From NCBI GenBank assembly GCA_017526725.1, contig JAFXRA010000233.1:1-13240 (forward strand): a stretch of 13,240 nt of DNA, read 5' to 3'. The position numbers and the translations under genes were made by a program. Source of the DNA: Candidatus Rifleibacteriota bacterium (GTDB lineage: Bacteria > Riflebacteria > Ozemobacteria > Ozemobacterales > Ozemobacteraceae). Below the pieces are notes generated by a model that was not told where the DNA came from, made no database searches, and was given only the letters and a program-made list of their open reading frames with translations. Below are positions 1-6,360 of this stretch, piece after piece. How positions within the stretch are numbered: position 1 is the first letter of the stretch; each line of letters opens with the position of its first letter.

Positions 1-333
1 GTTTTCAAGTTGTGCTTTCTTCTGAAACATTGTTACTTCTACAAGCTGACGAAGGAAATCCTGACGTCCTTCTGGAGTAACAAGATGTGCAGAAGCCTGA
101 GGTTGGGCTACCTGCTTAAAAGCTTCAACTTCTTTATCATACATTTCTCGGGTAATCTTTATATCAGACAATTCAGCAAGGACATCTGTCGGGCTGCCTT
201 TTACCCCAGAAGGCAATACCTGTACAAGTTCCGGCTGCTGCACCATTTGTTGAGCATAAGAATTATTTACGCTAACCATTGTGCAAATTAATAAAACAAA
301 TAAAGCGCTAAAGCGCTGATGGTCTAATTTCAT
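1..333 (-). CDS. SurA/PrsA-like peptidyl-prolyl isomerase, N-terminal part (partial)
   Basis: The open frame runs from ATG (complement of 331-333) off the window edge, giving 111 residues and no stop. GGAGG (complement of 338-342) lies 4 bases upstream and a promoter lies at 362-390. Residues 1-27 form a Sec signal peptide: basic start, hydrophobic stretch FSALFVLLICTMV, likely cleavage after SYA at residue 27. Residues 53-111 match the N-terminal helical region of parvulin-type foldases: a short strand reading SDIKITREMYDKEVEAFK, then TPEGRQDFLRQLVEVTMFQKKA, corresponding to the family pattern 'G-x-x-I-T-x-x-x-F-x-x-E ... E-x-x-R-x-x-F-L-x-x-L-I-x-x-x-L'. Such proteins chaperone exported proteins in the periplasm. 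The catalytic parvulin domain would lie outside the window, so whether this copy is an active isomerase or only a SurA-N chaperone domain cannot be seen. Confidence 0.68.
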   Translation of the reverse strand, partial: MKLDHQRFSALFVLLICTMVSVNNSYAQQMVQQPELVQVLPSGVKGSPTDVLAELSDIKITREMYDKEVEAFKQVAQPQASAHLVTPEGRQDFLRQLVEVTMFQKKAQLEN

Positions 334-361
334 AGAGCCTCCAAACATTTTGTATCATTTT

Positions 362-390
362 ATTATATCATTGATAAGTTTTTTATTCAA
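362..390 (-). promoter_or_regulatory. Extended -10 promoter for the foldase gene
   Basis: On the minus strand, TTGAAT (complement of 385-390), a 17-base spacer and a perfect TATAAT (complement of 362-367) immediately preceded by TGA, that is, an extended -10. Transcription would start near 355, giving a leader of about 22 bases with the GGAGG site just before the ATG at 333. Confidence 0.65.
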
Positions 391-414
391 ATCTTTAATA
401 CTCTTTTATAGAAT
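386..414 (+). promoter_or_regulatory. Candidate promoter for the TPR gene at 515
   Basis: TTCAAA (386-391), 17-base spacer, TAGAAT (409-414): a 4/6 and 5/6 match to the housekeeping consensus, without an extended -10. Its -35 overlaps, on the other strand, the -35 of the divergent foldase promoter (385-390). The leader would be about 95 bases. In such AT-rich DNA this match alone is weak. Confidence 0.35.
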
Positions 415-514
415 CAAAGTCTAATCTCTTAATAAAAGCTAAATATTAAATAAAAATGTGCCGATTAGGGTGAGGAATAATAATTTAAAAAGACAAAGCC
501 ATAGGAGGCAATTT

Positions 515-2260
515 ATGAAAAAGCTGGCATTTACTGGTTTTTTGGTGCTTTTTCTTAATTTACCTGCTTTCTCTCTAAGTTTAGATGCACTTCCAGCATA
601 TCAGGATGAAGGAATGAAGCTATACATAAGAGGGACAAGCAAACTTCAGGAGAACAACTGTACAGAAGCTGTTTCTGATTTAACTAAAGCAGTAAAGCTC
701 AGACCAGATATTCCTGAAGCTTTCCATAACCTTGGCTATGCCTTTGAACGATGTGGTGACGTAAAAAATGCCATTAGAGCATACGAAAGAGCTCTAAGCC
801 TAAAACCAGCCTACCCTTCTGCGCTAAATAATCTTGGTTTTTTATTAGCTTCTACAGAACAGGATTTACTTCAAGCCATAGGACTCTGCCAAAGAGCAGT
901 TCAACTTTCTCCGAATACTCCAAGTTTCAGAGATTCCTTAGGCTGGGCTTTATATAAGTCAAACCGCAATCAGGAAGCAGCAGAACAATTTCAAACAGCC
1001 TTAAGATTAGATCCTACTTTCTATAAGTCGTATTTTAATTTAGGTTTAGTTGAATATACCTCTGGTAACTATTCTGCAGCAGCCAAAAATTTTCAGAATA
1101 CTATCAGATGTAACTCAAATTATGCAAAAGCTTATGTATCATTGGGTGACTGCTATGAAAAACTTAATGATGAAAACAAAGCTTTAAACGCTTATCGTCA
1201 AGCTCTAAACAAAATATCTGATAACGACCCGATAAAGAAACATCTCAATAAAAAGATTAAGACATTAACCTCTGAATCCAAAAAGCAGCTTTTTGCTTCA
1301 ACCCAGAAGATGTCTTCTACAAACACTAAAGGCCAAGGTAGTTCATTGCTTCAGGATTTCTTGAACAAACACAGCCGCGGCAGCAATACTGCAAAGAATT
1401 CGAATAATAAAAACAATATTGCAAATTCAAGCGCTTTAGATACAAATTCAAATTTCACTCCTGTAAGCGCTACCGGATTCGCAAGTAGTTACAGTTCTTC
1501 GTATAGTCCGAATTCATATATGACTGCCTCAAACTATAATTCTTTTTCAGATTACACTCCGCAGTCTTCTATGATTTCTACACCTTTGATAGACAATTCC
1601 CGTGATGCAATAGCAGCCAGAAATGCCCGTGAAACCAATACGATTTCATCTTCCTACTATGCATCTTCTGCAAAAGTTGAAAATACTGCTCCAAGACAAA
1701 TTACTGTTGCTCAGGAAAGAGAATTGGAAAGAAAGTATTCTCTTGCAAAATCATATATGGACAGAGGTCTTACAGCAGAAGCAGCAAACGAGCTTAACTA
1801 TATCATCAGTTCAGCCCCGGAAACTTCTATGGTTTCCCGCCAGTCTAGAAACATGCTTTTAAAAGTTAAAAAGCAATTAGATGAAAACAATGATAAAAAA
1901 GCTGATACACACAGAGATATGGGCAAAGACTTCTTCCGCTCAGGCCAGTATCAATTAGCCGAAGAAGAATTCAACAAAGCCCTCAGATTGGCTCCAGATA
2001 ATGCTGAAGTATATAAAGACCTGGCTCTTCTGAACTATAATCAGGGTAAATACGAAGCCGCCTATGAACAGAGCAAAAAAGCTATTGCTTTGGACAGAAC
2101 CATGAAGGAAGCTTATGTAGTTTTAGCTTCTTTATATGCCCAGAAAGGCAGACAAGAAGACGCTATCAGAACATTAAAAATGGTTAAAGAGGTTTCTACA
2201 AGAACTGATGCGGTAGACGAACTAGCTGAACGCATGATGGCTCAGCTTCAGAGTTACTGA
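515..2260 (+). CDS. Exported TPR protein with Ser/Asn-rich linker
   Basis: 581 residues. The ATG at 515 is chosen because AGGAGG (503-508) sits 6 bases before it and it begins a signal peptide (MKKLAFTGFLVLFLNLPAFS, likely cut near residue 20). An in-frame GTG at 458 would add 19 polar residues and has no ribosome site. Residues about 32-235 hold roughly six TPR units (for example EAFHNLGYAFERCGDVKNAI, SYFNLGLVEYTSGNYSAAAK, AYVSLGDCYEKLNDENKALN). Residues about 262-395 are low-complexity, rich in Ser, Asn, Thr and Tyr. Residues about 400-440 and 464-565 are a second TPR block (DTHRDMGKDFFRSGQYQLAE, VYKDLALLNYNQGKYEAAYE, AYVVLASLYAQKGRQEDAIR). TPRs are protein-protein interaction scaffolds. 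The partner is unknown, but location should be periplasmic or outer-surface. A 222-base gap with heptamer repeats precedes pgeF on the same strand. The TPR call is firm, the specific role unassigned. Confidence 0.88.
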   Translation: MKKLAFTGFLVLFLNLPAFSLSLDALPAYQDEGMKLYIRGTSKLQENNCTEAVSDLTKAVKLRPDIPEAFHNLGYAFERCGDVKNAIRAYERALSLKPAYPSALNNLGFLLASTEQDLLQAIGLCQRAVQLSPNTPSFRDSLGWALYKSNRNQEAAEQFQTALRLDPTFYKSYFNLGLVEYTSGNYSAAAKNFQNTIRCNSNYAKAYVSLGDCYEKLNDENKALNAYRQALNKISDNDPIKKHLNKKIKTLTSESKKQLFASTQKMSSTNTKGQGSSLLQDFLNKHSRGSNTAKNSNNKNNIANSSALDTNSNFTPVSATGFASSYSSSYSPNSYMTASNYNSFSDYTPQSSMISTPLIDNSRDAIAARNARETNTISSSYYASSAKVENTAPRQITVAQERELERKYSLAKSYMDRGLTAEAANELNYIISSAPETSMVSRQSRNMLLKVKKQLDENNDKKADTHRDMGKDFFRSGQYQLAEEEFNKALRLAPDNAEVYKDLALLNYNQGKYEAAYEQSKKAIALDRTMKEAYVVLASLYAQKGRQEDAIRTLKMVKEVSTRTDAVDELAERMMAQLQSY

Positions 2261-2265
2261 CAAAA

Positions 2266-2408
2266 GCGATAAGATTTAAGACCCAAAATTGATATACAAG
2301 ACCATAAATGGAGACTCAAAAATTCTTGTAACTTGAATCTTGTAACTTTTACTACAATAAAAACCAACTGCCACATTCAAGATATAGGATTTAAGACTAA
2401 AGAGAATT
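2266..2408. repeat. Heptanucleotide repeat blocks in both orientations
   Basis: The gap between the TPR gene and pgeF is largely built from 7-base units of pattern TTnnnnC or its complement GnnnnAA. At 2266-2286: GCGATAA, GATTTAA, GACCCAA. At 2326-2353: TTGTAAC, TTGAATC, TTGTAAC, then the variant TTTTACT. At 2374-2408: CATTCAA, GATATAG, GATTTAA, GACTAAA, GAGAATT, the first and last being imperfect. The two G-type blocks face opposite to the following TTAAATC array, so 2381-2394 can pair with 2420-2433 over 14 bp with one G-T wobble and a loop of about 25 bases. Heptameric short tandem repeats (STRR) are known from intergenic regions of some cyanobacteria. Whether these are related is unknown. 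Confidence 0.7.
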
Positions 2409-2419
2409 AATTGATCTTC

Positions 2420-2475
2420 TTAAATCTTATATCTTAAATCTTAAATCTTATATCTTCATTCTTATATCTTATATC
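2420..2475 (+). repeat. Eight tandem heptamers before pgeF
   Basis: An uninterrupted 7-base register of eight units: TTAAATC, TTATATC, TTAAATC, TTAAATC, TTATATC, TTCATTC, TTATATC, TTATATC. The array ends 7 bases before the pgeF start codon and occupies the place where its ribosome binding site would be, so pgeF has no recognisable Shine-Dalgarno sequence. Confidence 0.88.
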
Positions 2476-2482
2476 TCAAAAC

Positions 2483-3190
2483 ATGAAAATATTCGAAACC
2501 CAAGAATCTATAGCCATTTTTTCAGACCGTTCTGACGGGGATTTAAATTTTTATGCAGCCAACAAAGAAGGAATTGAAAAAAACTGGAACAATCTCGCCA
2601 AGAATCTAGGTTTATCAACAAAACTTCCTCTTTTTGTGAACCAGGTTCACCAATCAGATATAGTTGAAGTATCAAACAATTTTTCTTTTCCAACACCTCA
2701 AACAAAAGCAGATGGGCTAATTACTGATTTATCAAAAATTCCAATTGGTGTTTTCACAGCAGACTGTTGCCCTGTTCTCATCTCAAGCAAAAAGGCTGTT
2801 TCAGCAACTCACGCCGGATGGAAAAGCACACTTCAGGAAATTTGTTCGAAAACTATATTAAAACATCAGGAACTTTTTGGAACAAAACCATCTGAGTTAA
2901 CAGCATTTATTGGCCCATGCATAAGCCAATGCTGTTTTGAACTTGGTGATGAAGTATATCATATGTTTGTTTCTAAAAATCAGGACTGGCAAAAATTTTT
3001 TATCAGAAAAGACAAATGGCATCTTGATTTAAGAGCCTTAAACAGATATCAGTTAGAAAAAGCGGGTATTCCGCAAAGACAAATAATCGACTTAGACGAA
3101 TGCACTTACTGCATGCAAGACAAGTATTTTTCTTACAGACGAATGAAAAAGCATAATGGCAGCTTGTTTTCTTTTATTTATCTAAAATAA
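2483..3190 (+). CDS. pgeF: PgeF/YfiH family (laccase-domain) purine nucleoside phosphorylase / peptidoglycan editing factor
   Basis: 235 residues, about the usual family length of 240-270. All family landmarks are present: NQVHQSDIVEV with H56, KADGLITD at 75-82, FTADCCPVLI with C95, THAGWKST with H110, IGPCISQCCFELGDEV at 143-158, and the C-terminal CTYC and YFSYRR (207-220). H56, C95 and H110 are the expected metal ligands by comparison with family structures. Members are cytoplasmic. E. coli YfiH removes wrongly incorporated L-serine from UDP-MurNAc peptide precursors, and the human homologue FAMIN/LACC1 and bacterial relatives act on purine nucleosides. Which activity dominates here cannot be told. 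The ATG at 2483 is the first in frame but lacks a ribosome binding site, so translation may be weak, leaderless-like or coupled to an upstream transcript. No own promoter is evident. It is flanked by heptamer arrays on both sides. Confidence 0.94.
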   Translation: MKIFETQESIAIFSDRSDGDLNFYAANKEGIEKNWNNLAKNLGLSTKLPLFVNQVHQSDIVEVSNNFSFPTPQTKADGLITDLSKIPIGVFTADCCPVLISSKKAVSATHAGWKSTLQEICSKTILKHQELFGTKPSELTAFIGPCISQCCFELGDEVYHMFVSKNQDWQKFFIRKDKWHLDLRALNRYQLEKAGIPQRQIIDLDECTYCMQDKYFSYRRMKKHNGSLFSFIYLK

Positions 3191-3193
3191 GCC

Positions 3194-3249
3194 TTCTCCC
3201 TTCTCCCTTCTCCCTTCTCCATTTTATTTTCCATCTTAAGTCTTATATC
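3194..3249 (+). repeat. Eight heptamers after pgeF, including a pyrimidine tract
   Basis: Starting 4 bases after the pgeF stop, in one 7-base register: TTCTCCC three times, TTCTCCA, TTTTATT, TTCCATC, TTAAGTC, TTATATC. Seven of the eight begin TT and most end in C, as in the array before the gene, which has the same length (56 bp). Bases 3192-3220 are pure pyrimidine, so the complementary strand carries G tracts separated by AGAA and could form a weak G-quadruplex. No terminator for pgeF is visible here. Confidence 0.82.
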
Positions 3250-3335
3250 TAAAAATAAAATTACTCACAAAATTTCATATAACTGACGATATCTAATGAG
3301 AAATTATGTCAAAACCCGAAAAAGGAGATTGCCTT

Positions 3336-5297
3336 ATGTTGAACAAAGTTGTGCCCAATAAGCGATTCGGGCGGAACTTTATAGCAGTCTTAATGCTAGT
3401 TGTTATGGTATTAGGGCTGTTCGGTTGTACTACAGGCACCAAAAGAGATGCTGGTGTTGTAGACAACGAAGCTCCAAGCGTTCCACAAAACGTTAACGGT
3501 GTCGGCAGGGAAAGAGCCTGCTATATCACCTGGTCATCAAATACTGAAGCAGACCTTGTTGGTTATCGTGTTTACCGCTCCACAAATTCCGGCGGTCCTT
3601 TCACTCACATTGCTACAGTAGGAACAATGGCCGCTCCAAACTACTACGATGATGATCAGGGCAACAAGCTTGTAAACGATCAGTATTACTATTACAAAGT
3701 TACAGCTTTTGATACCCAGGCTAAAGAATCTGATTTGTCATTAACAAATTCAATTCAGGTTCGTGCTGGTCTTCCAAACGAAGAAAGACCTCCAAGAGTT
3801 GTTAATCTTAAAGCAAGAGCCTCTACAGAAGCTGTTTACGTTTCATGGGATAAAGTAACCTCAAGCAGCATCAAAGGCTATAATGTTTATAGAGGTTTAA
3901 GTAGCAGTGCCGGCGGTGTAACATGGGTTACTTCTGTTCCTCTTGAAACACCAGGTTTTGTTGATACCTCTATAAGCAAAGCTTCTGCAGAACAGTATAC
4001 TTACATTGTTAGAAGCTTTAACGAAGCTTATTCGGAAAGTGAAAATTCTGACCCAGTTCAGGTTACTCTTAAGTCAGGCGATGATACAATTCCGAATCCG
4101 CCATTCGATTTATCTGTAAGTTCTGATTCTGACCCCGTTATCACCTGGAGTAAACCAACTACAAATGAAGATGGTTCCAATATATTTAAAGGCGATAACC
4201 CAACTCAGGACCTTTCAGCATATTTGATTTTCAGAGCTAGTTCAAATGATGCCCTCTTCTCTCTCATTGGTATAGTAGACGATAACGGTTCTGCCAACTT
4301 AACTCAGAGTTTCAAAGATGTAAACGGTAGCTGCTACAACTTGTTTGCAGTCAGAGCACTAGACACTAACGGAAATGTCAGCAAGTTAAGTTCTATTACT
4401 ACTTTATCTTCTGATGTTAATATTCCTTCTACTCCAAAGAATCTTAGAGCTTGGTCTTCAACAGTTACCGAATCTGGCATTAAATTAGCTTGGGATGCCA
4501 GCACAAATGCAACTTCTTACAACATCTACTTCTCAACAAGTGCAGAAGGCGCATACACTAAGGCTGTTGTAGGAACAACCCAATGGACAGAAACAACTAA
4601 TCTGGTAATCAATACCTACCCAAGTTCTTATAATCAAGATCCTACAAAGAAGAGCCAGAAACTTGAATTCGGTATTCCATACTATTTCAAAGTTTCAGCA
4701 GTAAGTTCCTCTGGTAAAGAAAGTGAATTAAGCTCTTGTGCAAAAGCTTATCCAGGCGGCATGGGCGTTTATATTCTTGAAGGCGAAGACCCGAACTGGG
4801 AATTCTCATTAGCAAATAATGACAATCAGAATCATGTCTACTTAGCCTACAATTCTAATAGTTATCCAAATATAGATAACTATTCAGGTTCTGGCTGTGC
4901 ACTTCTTGTTCCATCAACAGCAGGAGCAACTAACAGCGACAAGTATAGATTTGGAGCTGGCAGTCTCCTCTCCTCATCATATTATGCTCTGCCAAGACCT
5001 GCTTCATCAGGTTCTTACTACAGATACAATGTTTACGCATACTACTTCCCACATACCACAAGCGGAACATGGAAATGCGAAATCAGAGAAAATGGTATTT
5101 TAAGCAGTGCTCTTCTGCAGAAAGATATCAGCGGTTATAGTGCAACCAATAAAGGAAGAACTGTTATGAGCATTGGCAGTATTCAGATTAACTCCAGCAC
5201 ATCTGGTATCGACATCGACCTTACTGCAACTGCTGCTGGCAGCGGCGGCAACGCAACCCTCTTCTTAGACGCACTGGTATTCGTTAGAGTTCAATAA
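3336..5297 (+). CDS. Lipoprotein with four fibronectin type III domains and a C-terminal beta-rich domain
   Basis: 653 residues from ATG 3336, chosen because AAGGAGA (3322-3328) lies 7 bases upstream. The ATG at 3306 adds ten residues and has no good site. Residues 11-30 are a hydrophobic signal followed by LGLFGC, a lipobox with a non-standard Phe at -2; C31 would carry the lipid. Four FN3-like domains follow at about 46-150, 152-248, 253-366 and 363-473, each showing the P-x-x-x-x-V/L start, a core Trp (ITW, VSWD, ITW, LAWD) and the Y-x-V/I-Y-R/F strand (GYRVYRS, GYNVYRG, AYLIFRA, SYNIYFS). Residues about 474-653 form an extra domain rich in Ser, Tyr and beta-type sequence that I do not recognise; it could be a jelly-roll or carbohydrate-binding module. 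FN3 tandems act as spacers and binding modules on cell-surface proteins. The gene stands alone, closed by the terminator at 5314-5352. Confidence 0.85.
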   Translation: MLNKVVPNKRFGRNFIAVLMLVVMVLGLFGCTTGTKRDAGVVDNEAPSVPQNVNGVGRERACYITWSSNTEADLVGYRVYRSTNSGGPFTHIATVGTMAAPNYYDDDQGNKLVNDQYYYYKVTAFDTQAKESDLSLTNSIQVRAGLPNEERPPRVVNLKARASTEAVYVSWDKVTSSSIKGYNVYRGLSSSAGGVTWVTSVPLETPGFVDTSISKASAEQYTYIVRSFNEAYSESENSDPVQVTLKSGDDTIPNPPFDLSVSSDSDPVITWSKPTTNEDGSNIFKGDNPTQDLSAYLIFRASSNDALFSLIGIVDDNGSANLTQSFKDVNGSCYNLFAVRALDTNGNVSKLSSITTLSSDVNIPSTPKNLRAWSSTVTESGIKLAWDASTNATSYNIYFSTSAEGAYTKAVVGTTQWTETTNLVINTYPSSYNQDPTKKSQKLEFGIPYYFKVSAVSSSGKESELSSCAKAYPGGMGVYILEGEDPNWEFSLANNDNQNHVYLAYNSNSYPNIDNYSGSGCALLVPSTAGATNSDKYRFGAGSLLSSSYYALPRPASSGSYYRYNVYAYYFPHTTSGTWKCEIRENGILSSALLQKDISGYSATNKGRTVMSIGSIQINSSTSGIDIDLTATAAGSGGNATLFLDALVFVRVQ

Positions 5298-5313
5298 GGC
5301 ATAATTCATATAT

Positions 5314-5352
5314 AAAATTACCCCTCAGCTTCGGCTGGGGGGTAATTTTTTT
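5314..5352 (+). terminator. Strong rho-independent terminator
   Basis: A 16-bp stem (5314-5329 with 5334-5349) has one T-G wobble and otherwise perfect pairing. It is closed by a C(TTCG)G tetraloop at 5329-5334, the extra-stable UUCG type. The right arm runs into seven T (5346-5352). The A-rich left foot mirrors the T tract, so the structure could also terminate transcription on the other strand. It ends the FN3 lipoprotein transcript 17 bases after the stop. Confidence 0.96.
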
Positions 5353-5412
5353 GTCATAATTGAAACTATTGATTCTTTAAAATACATAACATAATTATTT
5401 CATCAAGTGAAT

Positions 5413-5441
5413 TTGTCCATCAAATAGAAATATGTTATACT
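5413..5441 (+). promoter_or_regulatory. Extended -10 promoter for the GNAT-like gene
   Basis: TTGTCC (5413-5418), a 17-base spacer, and TATACT (5436-5441) directly preceded by TGT, an extended -10. Start of transcription near 5448 gives a leader of about 38 bases. Because a strong terminator lies just upstream, the gene at 5486 needs its own promoter. Confidence 0.7.
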
Positions 5442-5485
5442 AATTGCTCTAATTTTAATAATAATCATTAGATAAGGGGCAATCC

Positions 5486-6334
5486 ATGATGCAGGAAATA
5501 TTCAACCAACTTCAATTCAGAGCATTTGAATATGAGGAAGACTCAGAATCTGTTACAGATATGCACTGTTGTGCTGAAACTCTCGAAGGTTTATGGTTCG
5601 ACAAAACAGAAACCTGCAAAATGCATGCAAAAATAGTTGCCCGTGTTCCAGGCTCAAGTTGGTGTGTTGCTTATAACACAGTCATTTTTGCTCACGCTGA
5701 CCTTGTAAAAATGCCAAATGGTGAAGCACAGGTTATTTATTGGCGAATACACGAAAGCTATACTTATCCAGAAGTTGCAAAAATACTTCTTGATGGCTTA
5801 AAAAGAGAAGCTACCAAAAGAGAATGCTCTAATTTAATTATTTTTGCAGATAACCCACAGGTGGATGACAACATGGAAATGCTCGGATTACAGCCTGATC
5901 GCAAATATGCATATATTAATCCTGAAGATGTAACCAAAGGCGAAGTCTTAAGAAATGAACGTGTAGTAATTCACGAAAACGACGTTCAATCTCTAGATTT
6001 AAGACCTTTTATCGGTATTCCGCTTCCACCAGATTATCTGATGCAAAGAGCTTATTTAGGTGCTGATTATGCAGTTTTCAGGCACACAAAACCCAATACT
6101 TTTGAAATATATCGAAAAAAGCAGACATTTTTAGCTTGTCATGATGGCCGAGAATGGTTTGTTTTCAAAAAAGGCGATTTTAAAGTTGAACCAGAAGCAG
6201 TTGCATCAGTATTAAAAACCCTGGCATCTTTGCAACCGGGACTTATTATGCTTAGTGAAAAAGCCATGGAATTAGCCGAAATAGTTCCAACAAATCATGC
6301 TTACTACGATGATTACTGCATTCCTTTGCTTTAA
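5486..6334 (+). CDS. GNAT-fold acetyltransferase-like protein, degenerate
   Basis: 282 residues. AAGGGG (5474-5479) lies 6 bases before the ATG; a second ATG at 5489 is equally possible. Residues 11-145 follow the GNAT outline: the opening strand FRAFEYEEDSESVTDMHCC, a central sheet with SWCVAYNTVIFAHADLV, a strand reading AQVIYWRIHESY, helix PEVAKILLDGLKREATKREC, strand SNLIIFADNP, and a closing MEMLGLQPDRKYAYI. The acetyl-CoA signature (R/Q)xxGx(G/A) expected before the helix is replaced by TYPEVAK, so binding or catalysis may be lost or altered. Residues about 155-282 form a second domain I do not recognise, possibly another GNAT-like half. No signal peptide, so cytoplasmic. It is a single-gene transcript that converges with the TPR gene at 6361, leaving only 26 bases and no terminator between them. 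The substrate is unknown. Confidence 0.5.
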   Translation: MMQEIFNQLQFRAFEYEEDSESVTDMHCCAETLEGLWFDKTETCKMHAKIVARVPGSSWCVAYNTVIFAHADLVKMPNGEAQVIYWRIHESYTYPEVAKILLDGLKREATKRECSNLIIFADNPQVDDNMEMLGLQPDRKYAYINPEDVTKGEVLRNERVVIHENDVQSLDLRPFIGIPLPPDYLMQRAYLGADYAVFRHTKPNTFEIYRKKQTFLACHDGREWFVFKKGDFKVEPEAVASVLKTLASLQPGLIMLSEKAMELAEIVPTNHAYYDDYCIPLL

Positions 6335-6360
6335 ATGGAAAAAAGAAACATTAACTACTT

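Noticed and set aside
10..291. Plus-strand open frame of 93 codons
   Set aside because: It is antisense to the foldase gene, which has a signal peptide and a recognisable family pattern.
304..317. Two AGCGCT palindromes in close succession
   Set aside because: They fall inside the signal-peptide codons of the foldase gene and look like coincidence of codon use.
458..514. GTG start at 458 extending the TPR protein by 19 residues
   Set aside because: No ribosome site before it, and it would bury a clear signal peptide; AGGAGG at 503-508 points to 515.
3306..3335. ATG at 3306 for the FN3 lipoprotein
   Set aside because: AAGGAGA at 3322-3328 is correctly placed for 3336, and the added ten residues do not improve the lipoprotein signal.
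6335..6360. Possible bidirectional terminator between the convergent GNAT-like and TPR genes
   Set aside because: The 26 bases contain no stem; only an A-rich run is present.
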